From an uncultured Clostridia bacterium (GTDB lineage: Bacteria > Bacillota > Clostridia > Christensenellales > CAG-314), in NCBI GenBank assembly GCA_937915515.1, contig CALGIK010000114.1, positions 1-5,198 of the forward strand: a DNA stretch of 5,198 nt, written 5' to 3'. Position numbers and translations under genes: made by a program. The notes below the pieces were generated by a model. It was not told the origin of the DNA. It did no database searches and worked only from the letters and a program-made list of their open reading frames with translations. Of this stretch, positions 1-5,198 are shown piece by piece. Each line of letters begins with the position of its first letter. Position 1 is the first letter of the stretch.

Positions 1-1
1 G

Positions 2-148
2 TTGGAAAAATTTGCCAAAAGATACGGCATAAAACTCTTAAAAGAATACCGTAAACGTAATATAACTAAAGGGGTATTCGGAAAGTATAAATGTAAAGAG
101 CCTTTACCGTCTTGGAAAACGGTAAAGGAAGATAGATACAGCGAATAA
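2..148 (+). CDS. C-terminal fragment of an unidentified protein (5' end outside the window)
   Basis: An open frame runs from the left edge (first complete codon at 2-4) to a TAA stop at 146-148 and gives 48 residues. The fragment begins LEKFAKRYGIKLLKEYRKRN and ends VKEDRYSE. It is rich in Lys, Arg and Tyr: an amphipathic, probably helical first half is followed by a charged tail with a single Cys (CKEPLPSW). The frame is credible because the other plus-strand frame checked closes early and because a strong intrinsic terminator starts 17 nt after the stop. The first codon is TTG, but no upstream sequence is visible, so it cannot be judged as a start and the gene most likely continues to the left. 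I do not recognise the family from this tail and assign no function. Confidence 0.65.
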   Translation: MEKFAKRYGIKLLKEYRKRNITKGVFGKYKCKEPLPSWKTVKEDRYSE

Positions 149-165
149 TTCACTGCGTATTCAAT

Positions 166-194
166 AAAAAAACGGGGTTTTGCCCCGTTTTTTT
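166..194. terminator. Bidirectional intrinsic terminator between convergent genes
   Basis: Seven A (166-172) are followed by CGGGG (173-177), a 5-nt loop (178-182), CCCCG (183-187) and seven T (188-194). The 5-bp GC stem extends to 12 bp through A-T pairs. The A-run and T-run give a U-tract for transcripts from either side. It lies between the plus-strand gene ending at 148 and the minus-strand gene, whose TAA stop occupies 193-195, so the hairpin overlaps that stop codon. Directionality is inferred from the symmetry. Confidence 0.9.
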
Positions 195-516
195 AGTCCT
201 TGTTTATTATTTTAGAATATTCTTCCAGTTGTTTTAAGTAATCTTTTTCGGTAAAATATGTTGATTCGATTTCTATGGGAAGTGTAGTAGTATTAAATTC
301 CGGCTGAGGGTTAATAAGTCCGATAGTAATATAAATATACTTCCTTTTGTCCCAACCTTTTACTTGTTCTTCATATTCAAGATAATCAATGTTTCTGTAT
401 GATATTCTTGATTCAAATTCAACCTTTTTTTTAAATAAGCCGCCGAAGTGCCTTAATGTTAGGTATTTGTCGGCAAATTCTATACCTACTGTGTTAGATT
501 CCAAATTAAAACTCAT
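193..516 (-). CDS. Hypothetical 107-residue cytoplasmic protein, possibly a small beta-rich (PH-like) fold
   Basis: The ATG is at 514-516 and the TAA stop at 193-195. The start is supported by an AAGGA ribosome binding site at 527-531 (minus strand) with a 10-nt spacer. I do not recognise a named family. The protein has no signal peptide, membrane segment or Cys pair. Short alternating hydrophobic stretches (YLTLRHF near 18-24, KKKVEF near 29-34, KYIYITIGLI near 59-68) suggest beta strands. The last 20 or so residues (EKDYLKQLEEYSKIINKD) look like an amphipathic helix. Strands plus a terminal helix, with a basic turn and an aromatic/acidic IDYLEYEE segment, resemble small bacterial PH/GRAM-like domains, but this is a pattern impression only. 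The gene is monocistronic: it is divergent from the acyltransferase gene and ends inside the shared terminator. Codon use matches the surroundings, so no transfer is suggested. Confidence 0.8.
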   Translation of the reverse strand: MSFNLESNTVGIEFADKYLTLRHFGGLFKKKVEFESRISYRNIDYLEYEEQVKGWDKRKYIYITIGLINPQPEFNTTTLPIEIESTYFTEKDYLKQLEEYSKIINKD

Positions 517-566
517 AAACTTACCATCCTTAATATATTTTGCACGTATAATGTACTGTTATAGTA

Positions 567-595
567 ATAATAACATTATATTTGTATGCATGCAA
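567..595 (-). promoter_or_regulatory. Candidate promoter for the 107-residue protein gene
   Basis: On the minus strand, TTGCAT (590-595) is followed after 17 nt by TATTAT (567-572), with a predicted transcription start near 560 and a leader of about 44 nt. The -10 box matches 5 of 6 consensus bases but the -35 box only 3 of 6. The region is AT-rich enough that other boxes are possible (for example minus-strand TATAAT at 575-580, which lacks a -35 partner). The -35 box lies within a TGCATGCA palindrome at 587-594. Confidence 0.3.
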
Positions 596-609
596 CTGTT
601 TTTTATAAA
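582..609 (+). promoter_or_regulatory. Candidate promoter for the acyltransferase gene
   Basis: On the plus strand, TTGTAT (582-587) and TATAAA (604-609) are separated by 16 nt, which would start transcription near 616 and give a leader of about 90 nt. A weaker alternative is TTGTTT (634-639) with CATATT (657-662) at 17 nt. Neither is close to consensus. The 190-bp region 517-706 must hold promoters for both divergent genes, and I see no other gene or RNA in it. Confidence 0.25.
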
Positions 610-632
610 TAAAAGATTTAAAGCATTCCTAT

Positions 633-648
633 TTTGTTTAAAAACAAA
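633..648. repeat. Palindrome upstream of the acyltransferase gene
   Basis: TTTGTTT (633-639) and AAACAAA (642-648) form a perfect 7-bp inverted repeat around a 2-nt centre. The centre is too short for a stable RNA hairpin loop, so a protein-binding site is a possibility. In AT-rich DNA such palindromes also arise by chance. Confidence 0.25.
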
Positions 649-706
649 GACAAATACATATTAATGTGCTTTAATATTAACGAATATACACAAAGGAAGG
701 AATTTT

Positions 707-2041
707 ATGAAAAAACAAAATCCGCGAAAGCCCTTTAGACCGCTGGTGCAAATCTTTAAACTATTTAAAGAAAAAATGTTTATAAAAAAATACGGACTTA
801 CCATTGACCGTCAAGCAATAAAAGAGCAAAAGCCTCCGTATATTGTTATATTTAATCATATCGGTTATGACGACCACCTTATAGTAGGTTTGACTTTATA
901 TCCGCAATTAGCCAATTTTATGGTTGTAAAATATGTTAAACATACCTTTCCCGACGGTCCGCTCAGTTATTTAGCCGGCTCAATATATAAGGACAGATAT
1001 ATTCCCGATGCCACCGCCGTTTTAGGCGCAAAAAGAGTGTTGACAGAACATAAAGGCGTGGTTGCGATAAGCCCCGCAGCCTGCTATTGTTTCGACGGTA
1101 CACCGCAATATTTTGATTATAGTATTGCAAAACTAATAAAAATGTTTAAGGTGCCTGTGTTTGCAATAAAACTGCATGGAATGTATTTTATGCACAACCG
1201 TTTTAGAAAAGACCGCCAAAACGCAAAGATTAAAAGCGAGGTTGTAAAGGTTTTTGGCGAGAACGAGATGACAAATATGCCGGTGGAACAAATTTACAAG
1301 AAGCTGTACGACATTTGCGATTTTAACGATTTTGCGTTTCAGGAAGAAGAAGGTTTTAAGGTGACAGCGCCAAAAAATGATGCAGCTAAGGGCATGGAAT
1401 ATATTATATATAAATGTCTCAATTGTGGCGAGGAGTTTGAAATGAAAGGCGAAGGCAATGTTCTATACTGCAAAAAATGCCAAAACGCCGTTAAGGTTAA
1501 CGACAGCTACCATTTCGAGCCGCTTAACGAAAAAAGCGTTTATGTGGACAGTATCGCAAAATGGAATGCTATTCAACGCAGACTAATCGATGCCGAAACT
1601 CAAAAAGATGATTTCAGCTTGTCTGAGCCTTGTGAGGTTTACCATTATAAAAAGGGTAAAAGATACGGAATTAAAAGATACGGGCAGGGGATTTTGACAT
1701 TAGACAAAAACGGTTTTAAATATGTCGGCACTGACTACGGAATAAATACCGAATTGTTTTTTGAACTTAAACATACTCCCAGTATTGGGGTAGAAACTAC
1801 TGTGGGAGTAAAAAATAAAATGTATATTGTCTTTGACGGAAATGATTATGTTACCCGTTTTATCTTAAAAAACATGACAAAAGCAATTAAATTTCAACAA
1901 TGCCTGCAATACCTGCGCTATAAATATTACCCCGATTTTGAGGGGCAGCGTGAGTGGATGAACAGTCGCCCCTCACGTATCTTTAACGGCAGAATTTTAG
2001 GCGCAAAACCAAAAACAGATATATTTAATAAAAATCAATAA
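707..2041 (+). CDS. PlsC-like lysophospholipid acyltransferase family protein with zinc ribbon and divergent motif III
   Basis: The 444-residue protein starts at ATG 707, with AAGGAAGG at 693-700 six nt upstream, and stops at TAA 2039-2041. Residues about 40-190 form a PlsC/LPLAT acyltransferase domain. NHIGYDD contains the catalytic HX4D pair H51/D56, GSIYKDRYIPD (91-101) is motif II, and VPVFAIKLHG (149-158) matches motif IV. The family transfers acyl chains to lysophospholipids such as 1-acylglycerol-3-phosphate; the exact substrate is unknown. The position of the usual FPEGTR/FPEARYS motif reads ISPAACYCFDGT (121-132), so the Glu and Arg are replaced by A124 and C126. Residues 237-258 are a zinc ribbon (CLNC and CKKC, Cys 237, 240, 255, 258). 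Residues about 300-410 look beta-rich. No clear membrane helix is seen. Membrane attachment would therefore be peripheral (inference). Much longer than a minimal PlsC of about 200-250 residues. It could be a diverged enzyme or a binding protein derived from one. Confidence 0.88.
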   Translation: MKKQNPRKPFRPLVQIFKLFKEKMFIKKYGLTIDRQAIKEQKPPYIVIFNHIGYDDHLIVGLTLYPQLANFMVVKYVKHTFPDGPLSYLAGSIYKDRYIPDATAVLGAKRVLTEHKGVVAISPAACYCFDGTPQYFDYSIAKLIKMFKVPVFAIKLHGMYFMHNRFRKDRQNAKIKSEVVKVFGENEMTNMPVEQIYKKLYDICDFNDFAFQEEEGFKVTAPKNDAAKGMEYIIYKCLNCGEEFEMKGEGNVLYCKKCQNAVKVNDSYHFEPLNEKSVYVDSIAKWNAIQRRLIDAETQKDDFSLSEPCEVYHYKKGKRYGIKRYGQGILTLDKNGFKYVGTDYGINTELFFELKHTPSIGVETTVGVKNKMYIVFDGNDYVTRFILKNMTKAIKFQQCLQYLRYKYYPDFEGQREWMNSRPSRIFNGRILGAKPKTDIFNKNQ

Positions 2042-2054
2042 AAATGTAAATATT

Positions 2055-2081
2055 AACGGCGAAAAAATTCGCCGTTTTTTT
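2055..2081 (+). terminator. Intrinsic terminator of the acyltransferase gene
   Basis: AACGGCGAA (2055-2063) pairs perfectly with TTCGCCGTT (2068-2076) around an AAAA loop, giving a 9-bp stem. It runs directly into a T tract (2075-2081). It begins 14 nt after the TAA stop and separates the gene from the downstream antiporter, which has its own promoter. Confidence 0.92.
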
Positions 2082-2089
2082 ATATACAG

Positions 2090-2109
2090 GTGACTACAAA
2101 ACCAGTCAC
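2090..2109. repeat. Inverted repeat upstream of the antiporter promoter (possible operator)
   Basis: GTGACT (2090-2095) and AGTCAC (2104-2109) are perfect 6-bp arms separated by 8 nt. The centre is about 60 bp upstream of the predicted transcription start near 2160, a position typical of activator sites. The GTGA to TCAC spacing of 12 does not fit a CRP/FNR site, which has 6. The regulator is unknown and the functional role is inference. Confidence 0.4.
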
Positions 2110-2124
2110 ATGAGCCTTTTAAAA

Positions 2125-2153
2125 TTGACAAAAAATACTCTGTTTAGTATAAT
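2125..2153 (+). promoter_or_regulatory. Perfect-consensus sigma-A-type promoter of the antiporter gene
   Basis: TTGACA (2125-2130) and TATAAT (2148-2153) both match the housekeeping consensus exactly, with the optimal 17-nt spacer. Transcription is predicted to start near 2160, leaving a leader of about 35 nt. This is the clearest promoter in the window and implies strong basal expression unless repressed. Confidence 0.9.
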
Positions 2154-2163
2154 ATTAAATTGG

Positions 2164-2176
2164 TGGCAAGATGCCA
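2164..2176 (+). promoter_or_regulatory. Small hairpin or operator-like palindrome at the 5' end of the antiporter mRNA
   Basis: TGGCA (2164-2168) and TGCCA (2172-2176) form a 5-bp stem with an AGA loop. It falls at about +5 to +17 of the predicted transcript and upstream of the ribosome binding site (AAGGAGA, 2184-2190, 5 nt from ATG). It could act as a 5' stabilising stem, or in DNA as a repressor site just downstream of the start. The leader is too short for a known riboswitch. Confidence 0.35.
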
Positions 2177-2194
2177 AATAACTAAGGAGAATCT

Positions 2195-3685
2195 ATGGAA
2201 GGCACTTTTTGGGCTATTATACCCGCTCTAATCACAATTATTTTAGCATTACTATTTAAGCAAGTTTATATTGCGCTTTTTGTCGGTGTTTTTACCGGAG
2301 CTATGATTTTAGCCGGCGGAAATCCTATAATAGCCTTTGAGCAGCTATTCAAAATAATGTCAAGCACGCTGTCGGGATCAGGTGACGGAATATACAATTA
2401 CGAACACGGAGCAATCTTAATATTTATCTTAATGTTAGGTATACTGGTTGTTCTTATGACTAAATCGGGCGGCACGCTGGCTATGGGCAATTGGTTTACC
2501 AAAAAAGTAAAGTCACGTAAAGGCATTTTAGGCGTCACAGTCGGTTTTGGTACCATGATGTTTATGGACGATTATTTCAACCGTTTAGCTACAGGTTCGG
2601 TAATGCGCCCTATAACAGACCGTTACCGTGTTTCGCGCGCTAAATTAGCTTATATTATCGGTTCTCTTTCGGTATCGGTTTGCATATTAGTGCCTATCAG
2701 CAGCTGGGCAAGTTTTATTACTTCCACCATACAACAAGGTGTCGAAACAAAGGCATTTAATGTTTATCTTCAATCAATTTTTTGCAATTTTTATCCCATT
2801 CTTACGATATTGTTTATTCTTGTCATTTCCTTATTAGGCATGGACTTTTTTGGTATGCGTAAAAGGGAAATTAACGCAATCAAAACGGGCGACGTGACAG
2901 GCGGAAAAACGCCTACCTTTAACAGTGACGAAAATTATCCCGTAAGTAAAAAAGGCAGAATTTTTGATTTATTGCTGCCCATTTTGGTTTTGGTTGGGGC
3001 AAGCATAGGATTTATGATGTATTTTAGCGCCAAAACAGGCGATACAAACGCTGCAATTTCTCTTGCGTGCGGTTCCGCTATCGCCGTAATTTTTGCGCTT
3101 ATACTATATTTACCCCGAAAAATAATTACCCTAAAAGGTTTTACCGACAGTTTAAGCGAAGGTTTTAAGTCCATAAGCGACGTATTGATTATATTGGTTT
3201 TGGCTTGGACGCTGTCGGATATTTGCTCGGCGTTAAGAGTAGATCTTTTTATTAAAACATTAACAAGCAACATGGGCGGGGCTCAAATACTTTTACCTGC
3301 TATTATGTTTTTAATTGCTATGGCTACAAGCTTTTCGACAGGTACAAGCTGGGGTACTTTCGGTATTATTGTGCCGCTTGCTACTCCTATGTTTGCAACG
3401 GGGACGGTTTTGCAGATTTTGGCTATTTCGGCTGTTTTGTCAGGCGCTGTTTTTGGAGATCAGGTTTCGCCTATTTCTGACGCTACGATTTTGTCTGCAG
3501 CAACTGCCAGATGCGACCATATGGATTATGTTAGAGCGCAATTGCCCTTAGCTTTGTTGGTAGCGGGTATTTCCTTTTTAGGATTTTTATTTGGCGGAAT
3601 AACTCAACAGATATGGGTGGGTTGGGTAGCCTGCGCCGTCGGCTTTATTGCATTGATTGTCGTTTCATGCTTTTGCCCACGTTAA
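2195..3685 (+). CDS. nhaC: NhaC-family Na+/H+ antiporter
   Basis: This 496-residue integral membrane protein starts at ATG 2195 behind AAGGAGA and stops at TAA 3683-3685. About 12 hydrophobic segments span the sequence, for example near residues 5-20, 22-40, 72-90, 152-170, 195-215, 258-278, 285-305, 328-345, 365-380, 405-420, 450-468 and 472-492. Family signatures are MDDYFNRLATGSVMRPITDR (124-143), PISSWASF (167-174), STGTSWGTFGI (381-391) and GDQVSPISDATILSA (421-435). The two halves with polar, Asp-containing motifs are typical of the NhaC/ion-transporter superfamily. Members exchange cytoplasmic Na+ for external H+, and some relatives exchange organic acids or other cations, so the substrate is inferred from family only. 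Length is typical and no key motif is broken. It is a single-gene transcription unit with its own consensus promoter and terminator. The loop at about 220-255 is polar and cytoplasmic-looking. Confidence 0.93.
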   Translation: MEGTFWAIIPALITIILALLFKQVYIALFVGVFTGAMILAGGNPIIAFEQLFKIMSSTLSGSGDGIYNYEHGAILIFILMLGILVVLMTKSGGTLAMGNWFTKKVKSRKGILGVTVGFGTMMFMDDYFNRLATGSVMRPITDRYRVSRAKLAYIIGSLSVSVCILVPISSWASFITSTIQQGVETKAFNVYLQSIFCNFYPILTILFILVISLLGMDFFGMRKREINAIKTGDVTGGKTPTFNSDENYPVSKKGRIFDLLLPILVLVGASIGFMMYFSAKTGDTNAAISLACGSAIAVIFALILYLPRKIITLKGFTDSLSEGFKSISDVLIILVLAWTLSDICSALRVDLFIKTLTSNMGGAQILLPAIMFLIAMATSFSTGTSWGTFGIIVPLATPMFATGTVLQILAISAVLSGAVFGDQVSPISDATILSAATARCDHMDYVRAQLPLALLVAGISFLGFLFGGITQQIWVGWVACAVGFIALIVVSCFCPR

Positions 3686-3742
3686 ACTTTTCGGATATAA
3701 AAGAACAAAACAATGAGCAGATTTAATTAATAATAAGCATAT

Positions 3743-3777
3743 AAAAACCACTCGAGTTAAATTTCGGGTGGTTTTTT
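3743..3777. terminator. Terminator between the convergent antiporter and argS genes
   Basis: An A-run (3743-3747) and CCACTCGA (3748-3755) pair with TTCGGGTGG (3763-3771) and a T-run (3772-3777), with one T-G wobble (3752/3767) and a small AT loop. It lies 58 nt after the antiporter stop. Symmetric A and T tracts suggest it also stops argS transcripts, though the wobble becomes an A-C mismatch in that orientation, so it should be somewhat weaker there. No other terminator is visible in 3778-3825. Confidence 0.88.
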
Positions 3778-3825
3778 GAATAATGCCTATTAGAATTTAT
3801 AAGAATATGTTAAAAAAGCTTAAAA

Positions 3826-5198
3826 CTACATTTTTTCGGGTGCATCGATTCCTAAAAGAGATAGTCCTTGGCATAAGGTATTTTTTACCGCTTCGGTTAG
3901 CATCAGACGAGCTTTTATACTTACGTCGTTGTCAATTACACGGTGCGCCAAATAAAATTTGTTATAACTTTGCGCCACATCAATAAGATAATTGGCTAAA
4001 AGCGAAGGCTCGTTTTTATCTGTTACGGCACATAAAATTTCGTTAAAATCGTTGATGAGTTTTATTACTGCCCAGCTTTCTTCATTGTCTAAATCCTTAA
4101 AATCGGTTTTTTGCCTTTCGGCTTTTTTTGCCTTTTCCAAAATGCTGCAACAGCGTGCATGCGTATACTGCAAATAGGGCGCTGTTTCGCCGTCAAAATT
4201 AAGCACCCTGTCATAGTCAAAAACAATGTCTTTTATGCGGCTGTTTGATACTGCGCTAAAAATTACCGCGCCTACGCCTACCTTTTCGGCAATTTCTTCT
4301 TTTTCGGCTAAATCGGGGCTCTTTTGATCAATAATTTCCAAAGCCTTAGATACAGCCTTGTCCAAAACGTCAACAAGCCAAACAGCGTTGCCTTTACGTG
4401 TACTCATAGAGCCGTCAGCCAAACTTACCATACCGTAAGCAACGTGTTCGAGCTTATTTGCCCATTCATAACCCATAAGCTCAAGCACCTTAAAAAATTG
4501 TTTAAAATGCAGATTTTGCTGATAAGCGACGACATAAAGGCTTTTGTCAAAACGGTAGGTATCATAACGATATTTTGCCGCCGCTAGATCACGGGTAGCA
4601 TAAAGCGAAGCGCCGTCTGCTTTTACCAACAAGCAAGGCGGCATATTATATTTATCCAAATTAACGATTAACGCTCCGTCAGAAATTTCGGCTAACCCTT
4701 TTTCCTTAACAGTGTCAATAACGGGCTGCATTTTATCGTTAAAAAAACTTTCGCCGTCCCAGCTGTCAAAATGGACGTTTAAGCGTTTGTAAACATTTTT
4801 TACTTCCTTAAGCGTGACTTCCTTAAAAAATTCAAATAGTTTCAAAGCTTCTTTGTCGCCTTCTTCGATGCGCTTAAACCAATTACGCGCTTGTTCGGTT
4901 AGCTCGGGATTTGTCTCTTCCTCCCTATGAAACCTAACATAAATTTCCTGCAGCGCGCGAACGCCTTCGTCAATTACTTTTTGCTTGTCGCCCCACTTTT
5001 TGTAAGCGACAATCAGCTTGCCAAATTGCGTCCCCCAGTCGCCTAAATAATTAATTCCGATGACCTTATAGCCTAAAGCCGAGTATATTTTGTAAAGCGA
5101 ATTACCGATAGCCGTTGTGCCGAGGTGTCCTATATGAAAAGGCTTGGCGATATTGATACTGCTGTAATCTATACATACAGTTTTGTTTTTGCCCACAC
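3826..5198 (-). CDS. argS: Arginyl-tRNA synthetase, N-terminus outside the window
   Basis: The enzyme is a class I aminoacyl-tRNA synthetase that charges tRNA-Arg with arginine using ATP in the cytoplasm. The window holds 456 residues ending in TAG (3826-3828). The GTG at 5194-5196 is in frame but is most likely an internal Val, because the visible part begins only about 20 residues before HIGH. The usual N-terminal tRNA-binding domain of roughly 100-120 residues therefore lies beyond the edge. Counting from that codon, visible signatures are YSSINIAKPFHIGHL (11-25) with the HIGH motif at 21-24, GDWGTQFG (52-59), ATRDLAAAKYR (200-210), a KMSK-like loop MSTRKGN (264-270), and the DALR anticodon-binding domain (YLQYTHARCCSIL, 341-353). 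The C-terminus LLGIDAPEKM is typical of a complete end. The catalytic domain looks intact. The residue before MSTRKG is Ser, where many ArgRS have Lys. Promoter and regulation lie outside the window. Confidence 0.97.
   Translation of the reverse strand, partial: VGKNKTVCIDYSSINIAKPFHIGHLGTTAIGNSLYKIYSALGYKVIGINYLGDWGTQFGKLIVAYKKWGDKQKVIDEGVRALQEIYVRFHREEETNPELTEQARNWFKRIEEGDKEALKLFEFFKEVTLKEVKNVYKRLNVHFDSWDGESFFNDKMQPVIDTVKEKGLAEISDGALIVNLDKYNMPPCLLVKADGASLYATRDLAAAKYRYDTYRFDKSLYVVAYQQNLHFKQFFKVLELMGYEWANKLEHVAYGMVSLADGSMSTRKGNAVWLVDVLDKAVSKALEIIDQKSPDLAEKEEIAEKVGVGAVIFSAVSNSRIKDIVFDYDRVLNFDGETAPYLQYTHARCCSILEKAKKAERQKTDFKDLDNEESWAVIKLINDFNEILCAVTDKNEPSLLANYLIDVAQSYNKFYLAHRVIDNDVSIKARLMLTEAVKNTLCQGLSLLGIDAPEKM

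Noticed and set aside
547..552. TATAAT on the plus strand as a -10 box
   Set aside because: The 17-nt upstream position reads CCATCC, with no -35 resemblance, and it overlaps the leader of the minus-strand gene.
389..664. Plus-strand open frame of 91 codons
   Set aside because: It lies mostly antisense to the 107-residue gene and extends into the AT-rich promoter region, with no ribosome binding site. The minus-strand reading has a good RBS and a terminator.
2171..2185. Four-codon upstream frame (ATG CCA AAT AAC TAA) in the antiporter leader, with its stop touching the RBS
   Set aside because: It is short enough to be chance, with only a weak GGTGG before it. It might matter for translational coupling, but nothing else supports it.
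2154..2194. Ion-responsive riboswitch controlling the antiporter
   Set aside because: The predicted leader is only about 35 nt and holds one 5-bp stem, too small for a known aptamer, and the upstream terminator belongs to the previous gene.
2935..3551. Open frames antisense to, or in another frame of, the antiporter gene (2935-3273 minus, 3315-3551 plus)
   Set aside because: The antiporter frame carries clear family motifs throughout this stretch, so these are shadows.
3783..4587. Plus-strand open frames opposite argS (3783-3986, 3992-4177, 4324-4587)
   Set aside because: They are antisense to well-conserved ArgRS sequence and have no plausible RBS or family resemblance.
5194..5196. GTG as the start codon of argS
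   Set aside because: It would remove the N-terminal domain normally preceding HIGH by over 100 residues. The window edge explains the apparent start.

Overview
The window looks like ordinary chromosomal DNA from a low-GC Gram-positive bacterium, most plausibly an uncultured anaerobic Clostridia (Bacillota) lineage. The grounds are AT-rich coding and intergenic DNA, strong AGGAGG-like ribosome binding sites, U-tract hairpin terminators, a perfect sigma-A-type TTGACA-17-TATAAT promoter, and an acyltransferase with a zinc ribbon of a type I associate with Clostridia. The taxonomic placement is inference.

Layout from left to right: (1) the 3' end of an unidentified plus-strand gene, stop at 146-148; (2) a symmetric, probably bidirectional terminator at 166-194; (3) a convergent minus-strand gene for a 107-residue protein of unknown function (193-516); (4) a 190-bp divergent promoter region (517-706); (5) a plus-strand PlsC-like lysophospholipid acyltransferase with a zinc ribbon and a beta-rich C-terminal region (707-2041), closed by its own terminator; (6) a 153-bp intergenic region with a consensus promoter flanked by two inverted repeats; (7) an NhaC-family Na+/H+ antiporter (2195-3685); (8) a terminator between convergent genes; (9) a minus-strand arginyl-tRNA synthetase gene whose 5' end lies beyond the right edge (3826-5198).

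All five genes appear to be separately transcribed: orientations alternate or terminators intervene, and no two share an evident operon. The themes are housekeeping and membrane-related (translation, ion homeostasis, phospholipid metabolism). I see no mobile element, phage gene, CRISPR array, toxin-antitoxin pair, tRNA or rRNA. I did not find a new multi-gene system. The most notable feature is that the acyltransferase keeps its HX4D catalytic motif but has lost the glutamate and arginine of the usual FPEGTR-type motif. The best regulatory signal is the architecture around the antiporter promoter.
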